Assembly: GCA_001784735.1 (NCBI GenBank)
Contig: MFSB01000033.1
Span: 439-34,867, forward strand
Reading direction: 5' to 3'
Origin: Candidatus Moranbacteria bacterium RIFCSPLOWO2_12_FULL_48_12
Lineage (GTDB): Bacteria > Patescibacteriota > Minisyncoccia > Moranbacterales > UBA1568
Length of the DNA stretch: 34,429 bases
Below the pieces are notes generated by a model. The model was not told the DNA's origin. It did no database searches and worked only from the letters and a program-made list of their open reading frames with translations. Positions 1 to 7,666 of the stretch are shown here, in pieces. The position numbers and the translations under genes are program-made. Positions within the stretch are counted from its first letter, which is position 1. Each line of letters begins with the position of its first letter.

Positions 1-356
1 ACTTCCCTGAGAAAACTAAGAAATAGTTTTATCATCGAGGGGTCGCTGTTCACAAATTTCACGGTACTCCATCCTTTACATCCTTCAGCCCAGTAAAGCA
101 TTACTCCGGCTAATCGGAGAGCTTCTTCTTTCTTGGAAAGATTTTCTTTAATTGTTACTGGTTTTTTATGAAACTTCGTTATATATAACTGAGTAATAGC
201 ATCACTTCTCGAACGACGGCTTACTTTATTTTTATTAAGATAGTAAACAACAGCTGATGTAGAAACATTAAACCTAGCTCCTACTTGAGCCATAGACAAA
301 TTATCCTGAAGGTAGGCTGCTACTAATTTGTTTTGAATCTCAATAGATATAGCCAT
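1..356 (-). CDS. Partial HTH protein (runs off the left edge), resembling HTH/homing-endonuclease-like proteins; not in the ORF track because it is truncated
   Basis: Reverse-strand translation from ATG at 356: MAISIEIQNKLVAAYLQDNLSMAQVGARFNVSTSAVVYYLNKNKVSRRSRSDAITQLYITKFHKKPVTIKENLSKKEEALRLAGVMLYWAEGCKGWSTVKFVNSDPSMIKLFLSFLREV, open to the window edge. HTH-like N-terminus plus a LYWAEG...NSDPxMIKLFLxFLR segment. Confidence 0.75.
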   Translation of the reverse strand, partial: MAISIEIQNKLVAAYLQDNLSMAQVGARFNVSTSAVVYYLNKNKVSRRSRSDAITQLYITKFHKKPVTIKENLSKKEEALRLAGVMLYWAEGCKGWSTVKFVNSDPSMIKLFLSFLRE

Positions 357-363
357 ACTTGAC

Positions 364-393
364 AGTATAGCACACCTACTGTTACTGAAGCAA
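364..393 (-). promoter_or_regulatory. Putative sigma70-type promoter for the HTH gene
   Basis: Minus strand TTGCTT - 18 bp - TATACT; the -10 box ends 7 nt before the ATG. Confidence 0.45.
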
Positions 394-419
394 CTGGACT
401 AATGTATAAGCTTCCTTTT

Positions 420-1247
420 CTATTGCCCCAGAAGTTTTTCCAAGCGGCGGATCTTGATACGCACTATCCGATGCACCGGACTCAATTTGAGCACCTGGCG
501 ATAACACTCTTTGGCATCCTTGATATTGCCAATTTCGAGATAGTAATCCCCCAGTCCTTCGTAGGCTGTGAAATCTTTGGGATTGACGGCAACACGGGCA
601 ATCAGATTTTCTTCACGGGAAATGTCCGCCGGTGTTCTTTCGTGGACAACTTCCGGATGGGCTACCGTCTCGCTTACCATCGGGCGAATGAAAGGAAGAG
701 GTGGTGAAACAACCGGCTCATAAGAGGTGTGAGTCGATTGGTCCCTCTCAAAAGTTTCCACCGATTCCGGTTGGTGAAAAACGGGATTTTCCGAAATAAC
801 TTCCGCTGGAACAGGCTGCTTGGGATCCGGAAACTTACTTTCTGGTTTCCCGATACCTACCACATTTTCAATCTGCTTCGAAAAACGATTTATGAAGCTT
901 TCGCGCGAAAGAGACTTCTCCTGCTTCGATACTTTTGGCTGCTCTAAAGCTTCTTTTTCGATCACCCTATCCTGAAAACGGCGACGGCGGGCCTTGAGCG
1001 CCTGTGTCAGATCATGGAGCCCATTGTGCATCTGAAGCGATACTACCTTGAAACGATAGGCTGTTTTTTCAAGGATGCGGAGAAAAAAATTTTTGGTGCG
1101 CAAAAAAGATATCTGCTCCCGCGCCTCTTCTACCAACTGGGAGGCCTTTTCAGCGATAATGGGGTCAGCCCCCTTGCGCGACAAGTACCACAAGACGAAC
1201 GACAGGCTGACAACAACAATGATCGGTGGAATAATGAGATACCACAT
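420..1247 (-). CDS. Membrane-anchored TPR-repeat protein
   Basis: N-terminal hydrophobic helix (YLIIPPIIVVVSLSFVLWYL) and C-terminal TPR-like segment (NPKDFTAYEGLGDYYLEIGNIKDAKECYRQVLKLSP). Confidence 0.75.
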   Translation of the reverse strand: MWYLIIPPIIVVVSLSFVLWYLSRKGADPIIAEKASQLVEEAREQISFLRTKNFFLRILEKTAYRFKVVSLQMHNGLHDLTQALKARRRRFQDRVIEKEALEQPKVSKQEKSLSRESFINRFSKQIENVVGIGKPESKFPDPKQPVPAEVISENPVFHQPESVETFERDQSTHTSYEPVVSPPLPFIRPMVSETVAHPEVVHERTPADISREENLIARVAVNPKDFTAYEGLGDYYLEIGNIKDAKECYRQVLKLSPVHRIVRIKIRRLEKLLGQ

Positions 1248-1331
1248 GAGACAAAAGGGTTCATCAATTATACTTTATGGAAACTTGCACACCAGGACAT
1301 TGCCCCGGCCGCCACAGGAGAGAGCTCTTGA

Positions 1332-1916
1332 TTACATCTCGTAGCGGACAAAGCCACCTACTTGGATATTTTCTCCGATCTTATGGATTTTTTCTGTTAA
1401 TAGCTCCCCGATAGTCTTACTGGGATCTTTCACGAACGCCTGCGTCAGAAGCGCAGTTTCACAGCGAAATTTTTCTTCCTTACCAGGCAAAATCTTGTCT
1501 ATCATTTCTCCGGATTTTCCTTCTTCCGTAAGCTGGGCGCGCCAAATATCCCTCTCTTTTTCCACCAGCTCCGCCGACACTTCTTCAGGCTTCACAGAGA
1601 GCGGAGCCAGAGCGGCAATGTGCATCGCAATATCGCGACCGAGCTCACGAAACTCAACGTTGCGCGCCACGAAATCCGTTTCGCAGAAAAGCTTCACCAA
1701 AACGCCGATGTGGTCATTGGAATGGACATAAGCGACCACGATACCCTCATGCGCCTCGTAAGTGCTTCTCTTCTTTGCCTTATCTTGTCCGCGTTTTCGA
1801 AGGATTTCCATAGCTTTGACCTCGTCGCCCCCTGCTTCATCGAGCGCCTTCTTCACATCGACGATACCAGCGCCGCTCTTTTCCCTGAGTGCCTTGACTT
1901 GTTCCATTGAACTCAT
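1332..1916 (-). CDS. tsf: Translation elongation factor Ts (start revised to ATG at 1916)
   Basis: MSSMEQVKALREKSGAGIVDVKKALDEAGGDEVKAMEILRKRG is a classic EF-Ts N-terminus; follows rpsB on the minus strand. Confidence 0.95.
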   Translation of the reverse strand: MSSMEQVKALREKSGAGIVDVKKALDEAGGDEVKAMEILRKRGQDKAKKRSTYEAHEGIVVAYVHSNDHIGVLVKLFCETDFVARNVEFRELGRDIAMHIAALAPLSVKPEEVSAELVEKERDIWRAQLTEEGKSGEMIDKILPGKEEKFRCETALLTQAFVKDPSKTIGELLTEKIHKIGENIQVGGFVRYEM

Positions 1917-2044
1917 AATTTCAGCTTTTAGCTTATTGGCTTGCCACCGTCGTTCGCTCATCACCGTCGTTACTCGAACGACGTGATGAACGACATGGCT
2001 TGCAGCTTCTCAGCAAGGAAATTTTAAAACTCCCCCAACAAAAA

Positions 2045-2905
2045 TTACTCAGCCACTTTTTCTTTCGCTGTCTCCTTCGCAGTTTCTTTGACTGTTTCTT
2101 TGGCTGCGGCTTTATCGGCTACTACTTTCTCTTTCGTTTCAAGAATGGCTTTTCCGAGAAAACCGAACAGGAGCCGCAAAGACGACAGCGCGTCATCGTT
2201 CCCCGGCACCGGATAGTCGACGAAGCTCGGATCGGTATTCGTGTCCGTAATGCCGACGATCGGAATATGCATCTTTCTCGCCTCTCTGGTGACCAACTCA
2301 GCCTCTTTGACATCCGCGATGACGATAGCGCCGGGCAACTGTTCCATATGCCTGATACCGCCCACTTTTCTCTCCAGCTTCTCTACTTCTTCGCTTTTCT
2401 TGGCTTGTTCGAATTTGGTGTATTTCTTGAATTCGCCCAGCCCGATTTTCTCATGCGTTTCATTCAGATACTTGGCTCGGGAACGGATGCAGGAAAAATT
2501 TGTGAGCGTCCCACCCAACCAGCGATCGATGACGTACGATTCGCCCAAACGAAGCGCCAGCGACCTCACCGTATCCTGCGTCTGCTTCTTCATACCGACA
2601 AAAAGAATCGGTTTGCCGCTCTTCACCACTTCAGAGAGAAACTTTGCGGCAATCGCCAGCTTCTCCGACGTTTTCTCTAGATCCACGATATTGATGTTTT
2701 TACGAGTCGTATAGATATACTCATCCATCTTCGGGTGACGCCTGGACTTCAGATGCCCGAAATGCACACCTGCCTTGAGCAGCCCTTCGAGACTAGCATC
2801 CAGTTTTGCAAAATCAAATAAGGCAAAATAGTTTTCGCCTGTTTCCGCGGCCAGAACCAATTGCTTGGCTCCGGAAGCGGCTATAGCCACAGTCGTTTCC
2901 GACAT
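2045..2905 (-). CDS. rpsB: 30S ribosomal protein S2, with N-terminal extension and KETA-rich tail
   Basis: LLKAGVHFGHLKSRRHPKMDEYIYTTRKNINIVDLEKT...GGTLTNF...PGAIVIADVKEAELVTREARKMHIPIVGITDTNTDPSFVDYPVPGNDDA; SD-like AAGGAAG upstream. Confidence 0.97.
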   Translation of the reverse strand: MSETTVAIAASGAKQLVLAAETGENYFALFDFAKLDASLEGLLKAGVHFGHLKSRRHPKMDEYIYTTRKNINIVDLEKTSEKLAIAAKFLSEVVKSGKPILFVGMKKQTQDTVRSLALRLGESYVIDRWLGGTLTNFSCIRSRAKYLNETHEKIGLGEFKKYTKFEQAKKSEEVEKLERKVGGIRHMEQLPGAIVIADVKEAELVTREARKMHIPIVGITDTNTDPSFVDYPVPGNDDALSSLRLLFGFLGKAILETKEKVVADKAAAKETVKETAKETAKEKVAE

Positions 2906-3170
2906 AATATTACTTCCTTATTGGATTACTTGCCCGCCTTCGGCGGGCTTGCCCACTTGTTTTGGGGCCACCTACCTTTCCTTATACAAGCCCTGAAAGC
3001 ACTGCAAGCGCAGGCCAGGAACGGACCCATCGGAAAAGTATGTCTGATTACCAAACAAAGTGAGTGAAGCGGCCCGCCGTGGCGAGATCGTTTCCGAACG
3101 CAGTGCTGGTAAAAACGGGTTTGATACCCGTTATCTTTCGCGTCTTGCGACGCTCCAAAATACAGTCCTT

Positions 3171-3198
3171 AGTATACCAAGAATGACAGACTTGTCAA
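3171..3198 (-). promoter_or_regulatory. Putative promoter for rpsB-tsf
   Basis: Minus strand TTGACA - 16 bp - TATACT. Confidence 0.6.
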
Positions 3199-3220
3199 TT
3201 TCTCAAACACATGCTAGACT
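3192..3220 (+). promoter_or_regulatory. Putative promoter for rpmE-prfA-prmC
   Basis: Plus strand TTGTCA - 17 bp - TAGACT; -35 box overlaps the opposing rpsB -35 box. Confidence 0.5.
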
Positions 3221-3321
3221 TGGCTGTACGAATAACACAAATTCTGACAAATGAACATGTATCTGTTTGAAGGTTGTTCGTGACTATTCGTTTTTTTATT
3301 TGTGTTCATTAGTGTCCCCAT

Positions 3322-3648
3322 ATGAAACAAGGCATCCACCCCACCTATTTCAAAGTGGCTACCATCACCTGCGCCTGCGGCGCGGTGCTTCATACTGGCT
3401 CAGCCGTCGAAACCATGAAGACGGAAATCTGCTCTCAGTGCCATCCATTCTACACCGGCAAGAAGAAATTCATTGATGCCACCGGCCGCGTGGATCGTTT
3501 CAAGAAACTCTCAGAGAAATCCGCAGTTAAGCAAGCCGCCCGCCTAGACTCGGCGAGGCTGGCACGCCTCAAAGCCGTCAAAGCCAAGGCCGCGACCGAA
3601 ACGCCTGAAGTTGAGAAAGAAAAAAAAGCTGCTAAAAAAGCGTCTTAG
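3322..3648 (+). CDS. rpmE: 50S ribosomal protein L31 with long basic C-terminal extension
   Basis: [63 protein letters not shown], including C-x-C and C-x2-C zinc ligands. Confidence 0.95.
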   Translation: MKQGIHPTYFKVATITCACGAVLHTGSAVETMKTEICSQCHPFYTGKKKFIDATGRVDRFKKLSEKSAVKQAARLDSARLARLKAVKAKAATETPEVEKEKKAAKKAS

Positions 3649-3707
3649 CTTTGCTCAAAGCGTTTTCTTTGATCCTTTTAGAGGTTACTTTCCTACAAAG
3701 AATACGC

Positions 3708-3738
3708 AATCCCGTCTCTTCAGCCGGGATTTTGTTTT
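3708..3738 (+). terminator. Rho-independent-like terminator after rpmE
   Basis: AATCCCG...CGGGATT hairpin followed by TTGTTTT. Confidence 0.65.
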
Positions 3739-3829
3739 AAGATGGTATACTATATTTGAAGTTTTTTCAGTTTTTAGATTCTAACCTATAATTTTTCCTT
3801 TTGAATTTTGACTTTTGAATTTACCCAAT

Positions 3830-4912
3830 ATGCAAGATCTTCTCCAAGAAATCGAACGCGAACACCAAGAAATCACGGCTCTTCTCAGCCTGCCGGAAAC
3901 CGCGCGCGATTCCAAAAAACTGGCCGCTCTCGGCAGACGAAAAAACGAGCTTGATTCCATCATGGGACATATTGAGCGCTTGAAGGCCGTCGAAAAAAGC
4001 ATGCGCGACAACGCCGAACTGACTCAGAACGAGGAAGACGGCGAACTGAAGAATATGGCGATGGAAGAGAATCTCGCCTTGGCTGCGGAAAGAACTCAAC
4101 TTGAGGAAAAACTCAAACAGCTTCTCTTGCCCAAAGATCCGTCAGATAGCAAGGATGTCATCATGGAAATCCGCGGTGGCGCGGGCGGCGATGAGTCCAG
4201 CCTGTTTGCCACGGAACTCTTCCGCATGTACTCACACTTTGCCGAAAAACAAGGCTGGCACATCGTCATGCTCCACTCCAACCATACCGAAGTCGGCGGA
4301 TTCAAAGAGGCGGTTTTTGAGATAAACCGCGGCAAAAGCCAGGCTCCCGTCTATCAGAAAATGAAGTACGAATCCGGCGTCCATCGCGTCCAGCGCGTTC
4401 CGGAAACGGAAAAATCCGGCCGCATCCACACTTCCACCGCTACCGTAGCCGTCTTGCCGCAAGTCGAGGATGTGGAAGTAACTATCAATCCGACCGATCT
4501 GCGCATCGATACTTTCTGTTCTTCCGGGCCCGGCGGGCAGTCTGTCAACACCACTTACAGCGCGGTGCGCATCACCCATATGCCGAGCGGCTTGGTCGTC
4601 AGCTGCCAGGACGAGAAGTCGCAAATCAAGAACAAGGAAAAGGCCATGAAAGTACTCCGTTCGCGCCTCTTCCAGCTCGGAGAAGAAAAACGCGCCAAGG
4701 AGCAAGGCGATGCCCGCCGTAGCCAGATCGGCACTGGCGATCGCAGCGAGAAAATCCGCACCTACAACTTTCCCCAGGATCGCATCACCGATCATCGGAT
4801 CAAGATGTCATGGAGCAATATCCCGCAAATCCTTGGTGGCTCTTGCGAACCAATTATCGCCGCTCTGGAAGAAGAGGATATCCGCCGCAAACTGGAAAGA
4901 CAGGAGCGGTAA
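3830..4912 (+). CDS. prfA: Peptide chain release factor 1 (start revised to ATG at 3830)
   Basis: GGQ motif ([24 protein letters not shown]) and RF1-type [14 protein letters not shown]. Confidence 0.95.
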   Translation: MQDLLQEIEREHQEITALLSLPETARDSKKLAALGRRKNELDSIMGHIERLKAVEKSMRDNAELTQNEEDGELKNMAMEENLALAAERTQLEEKLKQLLLPKDPSDSKDVIMEIRGGAGGDESSLFATELFRMYSHFAEKQGWHIVMLHSNHTEVGGFKEAVFEINRGKSQAPVYQKMKYESGVHRVQRVPETEKSGRIHTSTATVAVLPQVEDVEVTINPTDLRIDTFCSSGPGGQSVNTTYSAVRITHMPSGLVVSCQDEKSQIKNKEKAMKVLRSRLFQLGEEKRAKEQGDARRSQIGTGDRSEKIRTYNFPQDRITDHRIKMSWSNIPQILGGSCEPIIAALEEEDIRRKLERQER

Positions 4913-4915
4913 GAA

Positions 4916-4956
4916 AGCTTATAGCTTTTAGCTTCATCAGCTTTTTAGCTTTTAGG
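4916..4956. repeat. Heptad array (TAGCTTT-type) between prfA and prmC
   Basis: agcttatagcttttagcttcatcagctttttagcttttagg. Confidence 0.8.
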
Positions 4957-4966
4957 AAATTGAAAT

Positions 4967-5857
4967 ATGACTGTTACAGAACTACAAAAAATGTTCCTTC
5001 CGGCAATCGCTCCGGAAGATTTTTTTATCCTTCTGGCTCACGCGACGAAAAAAAAGAAGGTTTTCTTTCTGGCTCACCCGGAATACGCCCTTGATCCAAA
5101 AGATGAAACTCTCGCCAGAGATTACTTCCGGCGCCGTCTCAAGCATGAACCAATAGCGTATATCGTCGGCCACAAAGAATTCTATGGTTACGATTTTCTC
5201 GTTACCCAAGATACGCTCATCCCGCGCCCGGAAACGGAACTCTTAGTCGAAAGCGCGCTAAAGCACGCCTCGACTAAGAGCCAACAATTAACAGTTAACA
5301 ACAAACAAAAACTTGCTATCATTGATGTTGGCACGGGCAGCGGGAACATTATTATCTCTATCGCCAAAGAAATAGAAAAAAGGTATCAGGTATCAGGTAT
5401 CAGGTATTATGCTGCAGATTTTTCCGAAGCAGCGCTTGTAATCGCAAGGCAAAATGCAAAACGACACGATGGAGACGGTCTCATCAAATTCCACAAAGGC
5501 GATCTTCTTCAGCCGCTCGACAAAAAAATCTTTTCAACAAGCGAGATCGTTATCACTGCCAATCTTCCCTATCTCTCACACAGCCTCTATGACAACACCT
5601 CGGAGGATGTTCACGCATATGAACCGAGAGAAGCTCTTTTAAGCGAACGTGCGGGACTGGATCATTATTATCGGTTGCTGGAAGATATCAAAAGTTTTCA
5701 TATGCAGAAACACCCTATCACTCTCTTTCTAGAAATAAGTCCCGAACAGAGACTCCCCTTACAGAGCTTTGTTCTAGAGTTTTTTCCAAGAGCAAAGATG
5801 CAGATACATGAAGATCTCGCCCAAAAAGAGCGCGTCGTAGAGATTCATATACAGTAA
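4967..5857 (+). CDS. prmC: Release factor glutamine methyltransferase
   Basis: HemK/PrmC-like: IPRPETELLVE, VGTGSGNIIISIA, NLPY in place of NPPY; directly downstream of prfA. Confidence 0.92.
   Translation: MTVTELQKMFLPAIAPEDFFILLAHATKKKKVFFLAHPEYALDPKDETLARDYFRRRLKHEPIAYIVGHKEFYGYDFLVTQDTLIPRPETELLVESALKHASTKSQQLTVNNKQKLAIIDVGTGSGNIIISIAKEIEKRYQVSGIRYYAADFSEAALVIARQNAKRHDGDGLIKFHKGDLLQPLDKKIFSTSEIVITANLPYLSHSLYDNTSEDVHAYEPREALLSERAGLDHYYRLLEDIKSFHMQKHPITLFLEISPEQRLPLQSFVLEFFPRAKMQIHEDLAQKERVVEIHIQ
5283..5310. repeat. Heptad array inside prmC: AACAATT AACAGTT AACAACA AACAAAA
   Basis: Direct reading; encodes the QQLTVNNKQK segment. Confidence 0.75.
5381..5408. repeat. Heptad array inside prmC: (AGGTATC)x3 AGGTATT
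   Basis: aggtatcaggtatcaggtatcaggtatt; encodes RYQVSGIRY. Confidence 0.95.
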
Positions 5858-5875
5858 ACATTGCGAAAAACAGAC

Positions 5876-5914
5876 AAAAAACCCCTCCGCCAGTTAGCGG
5901 ATTGGGGTTTTTTG
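5876..5914 (+). terminator. Rho-independent terminator after prmC
   Basis: AAAAAACCCC-TCCGC..GCGGA-TTGGGGTTTTTTG nested hairpin with T tract. Confidence 0.85.
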
Positions 5915-5947
5915 TTTTTTGAACTAAAAGAACCGAAGAAAGCGAAA

Positions 5948-6019
5948 CTACTTTCGTTTCTTACCACCTTTCTTCTTCTTTGTAGCCTTCTTTCTCTTGG
6001 CTGCTTTTTTCTTAGCCAT
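5948..6019 (-). CDS. Very small Lys/Arg-rich protein (23 aa), not in the ORF track
   Basis: ATG-to-stop minus-strand ORF MAKKKAAKRKKATKKKKGGKKRK with a perfect AGGAGG SD 8 nt before ATG and an upstream promoter-like sequence. Confidence 0.65.
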   Translation of the reverse strand: MAKKKAAKRKKATKKKKGGKKRK

Positions 6020-6167
6020 AATACTCACCTCCTTCTACACCTACTTCTCATTTTCATGCTCCATAAGTTTATGGGGAGAAAAAGGAAGCGGATTATTTTT
6101 TTTGTTTCACACAACAAATGTTTGTTTTCTTTGTGCGTGATACAGAAAAATTTTCCTGTACATTTTT

Positions 6168-6195
6168 ATTATACTCTTTTTTATGCAAAATACAA
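6168..6195 (-). promoter_or_regulatory. Putative promoter for the 23-aa basic ORF
   Basis: Minus strand TTGTAT - 16 bp - TATAAT, followed by near-palindrome TACAGGAAAATTTTTCTGTA at the expected start site. Confidence 0.5.
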
Positions 6196-6216
6196 TAAGA
6201 AAATAATATCTGTCAA

Positions 6217-6314
6217 CCCCGTTAGAAGTCTAGCTGGCTAATTTCAATATGCAAACGTCTAAAAAGAAAAATAATCATTATAAAGTATATTATTTTGGCA
6301 GACTTCTAACGGGG
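6217..6314. repeat. Inverted-repeat element with AT-rich core
   Basis: Perfect 15-bp inverted repeats CCCCGTTAGAAGTCT (6217-6231) and AGACTTCTAACGGGG (6300-6314), 68-bp core. Confidence 0.8.
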
Positions 6315-6518
6315 TCAACCCCCTAAGAAAAAATTTAAAATGTAAATCTCAAAAGTAAAAATTGCTATGTAAAATATAAAAAATTTTGGAATTCAAAACA
6401 GATTTGATTCATTTCATTTTTGAATTTTAATCTGTCCACCTCGGCAAAGCCATTGGCGAGACGGGTCATTTTGCATTTTCCTGTCTGCCGGCAGGCAGGG
6501 ATTTTTAAATTTTGATTT

Positions 6519-6660
6519 TATTACCGAACGAAGCGAGCGAAGCGAAAGGAAACTTTCGTTTCCGAGCGCAGTGCCGGTAAAATCAGGTTCAATACCCCGC
6601 GGCTTGCCGCGGAGGGATTGGGCTCAGGGCTTGCCCTGGGGTCTAATACCCGTTATTTTA
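6519..6660. repeat. Dispersed REP-like repeat, copy B
   Basis: ttaccgaacgaagcgagcgaagcgaaag...ccgagcgcagtgccggtaaaa...aatacccgttat; related blocks at 3053-3146 and 27864-28088. Contains hairpins CGCGG-CTTG-CCGCG and CAGGG-CTTG-CCCTG. Confidence 0.75.
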
Positions 6661-6836
6661 TTAAGAGTCTGTCTGATAAAACACTCTCTCAATACCGCTT
6701 TTCAACCTTAATTCCTCCCGCCTGCCGGACGGGCAGGGATTCATAATTCCTACCTGCCCGCCAGAGCCTTAGCGACGGATGGATTCTTCTCTAAAATTTT
6801 CCCTTTACCACGCCAAAAATCGCCCGTTTTGTCCAG

Positions 6837-6865
6837 TTGACAGCCATTTTTCAAAGACGTAGTAT
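6837..6865 (+). promoter_or_regulatory. Strong putative promoter upstream of the 199-aa ORF
   Basis: TTGACA - 17 bp - TAGTAT. Confidence 0.65.
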
Positions 6866-6987
6866 GAAAAGGTAGGGGGTCGATATGGTTTATCAACGAT
6901 GGAAAAGATAGCCTGGTAAGCCGAGACGTGCTTCAACGCAAGCGGTACATTCAAAATTAACTAAAGCTAGAAAGAGAGGTGAACACT

Positions 6988-7578
6988 ATGGAACAGCAAG
7001 ACCCCATTTTCGAAGAATCTTCTGCTGATCAAGCCAAGGCCTGGATCCAGGAAAATCTCCGTATCATTGTCAGCGTGTTCATTGTCGCCGCGATCGCACT
7101 GGGCATCTACTCATACTCGCAGCGTTCGCAAACTATCACTGATGATGGCGCAAACACCCTCCTCGAGACGAAAGGCAGCGACACTGGCACAGATCAGACC
7201 GGAGACAAACAGCCGCCAAGCGCCATAAAGGTAGAAGTGAAGTCTGGCGTTGTCGTCACTCCAGAACTCAGCCGAGAGACGGAAACATCTTTTATCGAGC
7301 AAGCTGAACGCGGAAACGGCTCGACACACTTGGCGCGCCGCGCACTCGCTCACTACCTCGAAAAGAATCCTGATTCGTCTTTATCCGCCGAACATAAAGT
7401 TTACATCGAAGACTACCTTCGCAAGAATGTCAGTTTCCGAGGCGCCGTGACAACTAAGACATCGATTGAATTTTCCAAGAATCTCATCAAGCAAGGCATC
7501 GAGAAATCTAAGACTCTCAATGACAGGCAACTGCAGAATTTAAAGAAGTACTCTGCCCGCGTCAGCGCTTATCGCTAG
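6988..7578 (+). CDS. Hypothetical protein with one N-terminal TM helix
   Basis: MEQQDPIFEESSADQAKAWIQENLRIIVSVFIVAAIALGIYSYSQ...; SD-like AGAGAGGTG upstream. Confidence 0.75.
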   Translation: MEQQDPIFEESSADQAKAWIQENLRIIVSVFIVAAIALGIYSYSQRSQTITDDGANTLLETKGSDTGTDQTGDKQPPSAIKVEVKSGVVVTPELSRETETSFIEQAERGNGSTHLARRALAHYLEKNPDSSLSAEHKVYIEDYLRKNVSFRGAVTTKTSIEFSKNLIKQGIEKSKTLNDRQLQNLKKYSARVSAYR

Positions 7579-7629
7579 ACGCCAACCGAAATACAGAAGC
7601 ACCGTTCTTTCTTTGATTAAAATATATAA

Positions 7630-7652
7630 GACCCCGCAACGGCGGGGTTTTG
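7630..7652 (+). terminator. Rho-independent-like terminator
   Basis: ACCCCGC-AAC-GGCGGGGTTTTG. Confidence 0.8.
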
Positions 7653-7666
7653 TCGTTCAGTACCTC

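Noticed and set aside
4232-4795. 187-aa antisense ORF over prfA
   Set aside because: Opposite a conserved prfA; no family features.
5861-6241. 126-aa ORF after prmC
   Set aside because: Begins in a terminator and runs antisense to the 23-aa basic ORF and its promoter; no ribosome-binding site.
6336-6530. AT-rich repeats considered as a CRISPR-like array
   Set aside because: No constant repeat/spacer structure; better described as degenerate heptads and hairpins. No CRISPR array was seen in the window.
6585-6610. ggttcaatacc as a tRNA T-loop
   Set aside because: No acceptor, D or anticodon arms around it; it is part of the dispersed repeat.
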